Shown here piece after piece: positions 62,944 to 64,000 of a stretch of 64,000 nucleotides of DNA. The translations under genes were made by a program, and so were the position numbers. The notes under the pieces were generated by a model, which searched no databases, was not told the origin of the DNA, and saw nothing but the letters and a program-made list of their open reading frames with translations. Numbering within the stretch: position 1 is the first letter of the stretch; each line of letters begins with the position of its first letter. Source of the stretch: Candidatus Gastranaerophilales bacterium (lineage in GTDB: Bacteria > Cyanobacteriota > Vampirovibrionia > Gastranaerophilales > Gastranaerophilaceae); contig CALUWK010000001.1 of NCBI GenBank assembly GCA_944324475.1, positions 62,001-126,000 on the forward strand, in the 5' to 3' direction.

Positions 62944-64000
62944 ATATTTTTTCAATTTCTCCAATAAGTTCTTCTTGTTTGAATAGGTTTTTTTCAATAT
63001 AGGTTATAATTTTAGTTTCTTTAATTTCTTTTGAATATTTTTCTTTTGCCTCTGAACTTACAATAATGACAGGTGTATTTTCATATTCAGGATTTTTTCT
63101 TAGTTTTTTTATAAATTCAAATCCGTTCATTTCAGGCATTTGTACATCTGAGATTATTAAATCATATTTATTTTTTTGTGTTTTTTCGAGTGCTTTAATT
63201 GGGTTTGTTGCTGTTGCAATGTTGTATCCGTAGTTGGATAGAATATTTTTTTGTAAAATTCTTGTTGTATGAGAATCGTCAACTATTAATATTTTATATT
63301 TAAAATTGTTTTGAGTTTTAATGATACCGTTTTTAGTTATTATTTTACTTTTAATTTTTTTGGAATTAACTGTATTTATAATATCTGATATATTTAATAT
63401 TAGGCACGCTTCACCGTTTGCAAGAGTGGTTATGCCTGAAATGTGCCTGATTTTATATAATGGGGGAGCGAGTTTTTTGTGGACGATTTCTTGGTCTGAA
63501 ATTAGTTTTTCTACTATAATACCAAAGGCAGTGTTGTCTGTTTCTATAATTAATAGAGTATATTTATTTGTTTCTCTTGCAACGTTGTCAAAATTTAAAA
63601 TTTGAGACAATGTGTAAATTGCTATAGCTAAGCCATCGTATATATAATAGTTTCTGTTGTCTTTTTCAAAAATTTCATCTGAATTGACTCTTACAATGGT
63701 TTTAATAACCGATGTTTCAATAGCGTATAATTGTGATTGTTCTTCAATAATAAATACTTTTTTTGTAGCAACTGTTGCAGGCAGAATTATTCTAACTATC
63801 ATGCCTTTGTTTATTTCTGAAAATACATCAACTCTGCCGTTTAGTTGGTTTATTTTTGCATTAACTATATCAAGTCCAAGACCTCTGCCTGATAATTCCG
63901 TTACAAAATCTTCGGTTGAAAAACCTGGATAAAAGATTAGATTTGTTAATTCTTCGTCGCTTATCGCATTTAGTTCATCTTGTGTTAAAAGTTTTTTTTC
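62930..64000 (-). CDS. cheA: CheA-type histidine kinase with C-terminal receiver (CheA-REC hybrid), 5' end outside the window
   Basis: The visible 357 residues start in the HATPase domain (FYPGFSTEDFVTELSGRGLGLDIV, in pieces, is the CheA F- and G2-box) and continue into a CheW-like regulatory domain (about 75-205, LIIETDNTAFGIIVEKL). A receiver domain (about 235-357: ILIVDDSHTTRILQKN, IISDVQMPEMNGFEF) with an intact acceptor Asp ends the protein. This layout matches cyanobacterial PixL/PilL and myxobacterial FrzE proteins that steer motility. The HPt and dimerisation domains lie outside. It may phosphorylate the receiver of the fliM operon. The 3' end overlaps the activase gene by 14 nt. Confidence 0.9.
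   Translation of the reverse strand, partial: EKKLLTQDELNAISDEELTNLIFYPGFSTEDFVTELSGRGLGLDIVNAKINQLNGRVDVFSEINKGMIVRIILPATVATKKVFIIEEQSQLYAIETSVIKTIVRVNSDEIFEKDNRNYYIYDGLAIAIYTLSQILNFDNVARETNKYTLLIIETDNTAFGIIVEKLISDQEIVHKKLAPPLYKIRHISGITTLANGEACLILNISDIINTVNSKKIKSKIITKNGIIKTQNNFKYKILIVDDSHTTRILQKNILSNYGYNIATATNPIKALEKTQKNKYDLIISDVQMPEMNGFEFIKKLRKNPEYENTPVIIVSSEAKEKYSKEIKETKIITYIEKNLFKQEELIGEIEKIFNPD

Overview
The window is a low-GC chromosome segment, by eye roughly 30% G+C, densely coded on both strands. It carries about 54 protein genes or gene fragments and one tRNA. No insertion sequence, phage module, rRNA operon or CRISPR array was seen. Gene content indicates a Gram-negative bacterium: an MCE/MlaD lipid-transport protein, a DUF2993 protein, an AMIN-domain amidase and a CtpA protease. 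Flagellar C-ring proteins, a CheA with a C-terminal receiver domain, GlgC plus a GH57 branching-type enzyme, and a type IV pilin-like protein with lectin-like modules are also present. This mix, with high AT content and many Sec-exported proteins of unknown function, fits best with a non-photosynthetic cyanobacterial relative (Melainabacteria/Vampirovibrionia, for example gut Gastranaerophilales). That lineage call is inference from memory, not from a search.

Layout. 1-6151: the start of a GH57 gene, an orphan ORF, a structured convergent intergenic element, and a leftward chain HD-GYP > TPR > comM. 6283-15751: a rightward replication/repair operon of polA, a small exported protein, priA, a giant protein with a degenerate plus an intact UvrD-type helicase half, and a separate RecB-type nuclease. 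15702-18712: mnmD, ftsZ, a small unknown gene and an XRE regulator. 18713-22575: an elaborate leader, then a 1088-residue pilin-like protein with four tandem C-type-lectin-like (DUF1566/FISUMP-type) modules, then three hairpins. 22573-31933: membrane and exported proteins, a FlhA cytosolic-domain homologue without membrane segments, tRNA-Lys, a zincin-like protein, a DUF486 protein, an MFS transporter and a U32 protein.

32030-35204: fliM-fliN-receiver operon, then coaD and a coiled-coil protein. 35035-43775: a membrane-anchored AMIN-like protein, era, two orphan sugar-type ABC permeases, amidase, murI and glgC. 43928-49890: a one-carbon operon of a CooC-like ATPase, folD, alr, gcvT, gcvH and gcvPA; gcvPB is not adjacent. 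49941-54481: Fe-alcohol dehydrogenase, DnaQ-like exonuclease, MlaD and ilvD. 54627-64000: ctpA, a degenerate receiver/GGDEF-like protein, a GT39-type glycosyltransferase, clpP, an FAD oxidoreductase, a BadF/HgdC-type activase with an unrecognised partner, and the 3' part of a CheA-receiver hybrid.

The most unusual items are the soluble FlhA-C homologue, the pilin-lectin protein with its start codon inside an inverted repeat next to an XRE gene, the double helicase plus separate nuclease, and the 95-nt structured element at 1106-1200. Several short genes with good translation signals were found by reading the sequence (26889-27044, 35035-35205, possibly 24752-24859). TTG and GTG starts are common, and several genes have a -10-like box 7-8 nt before the start codon, suggesting leaderless mRNAs.
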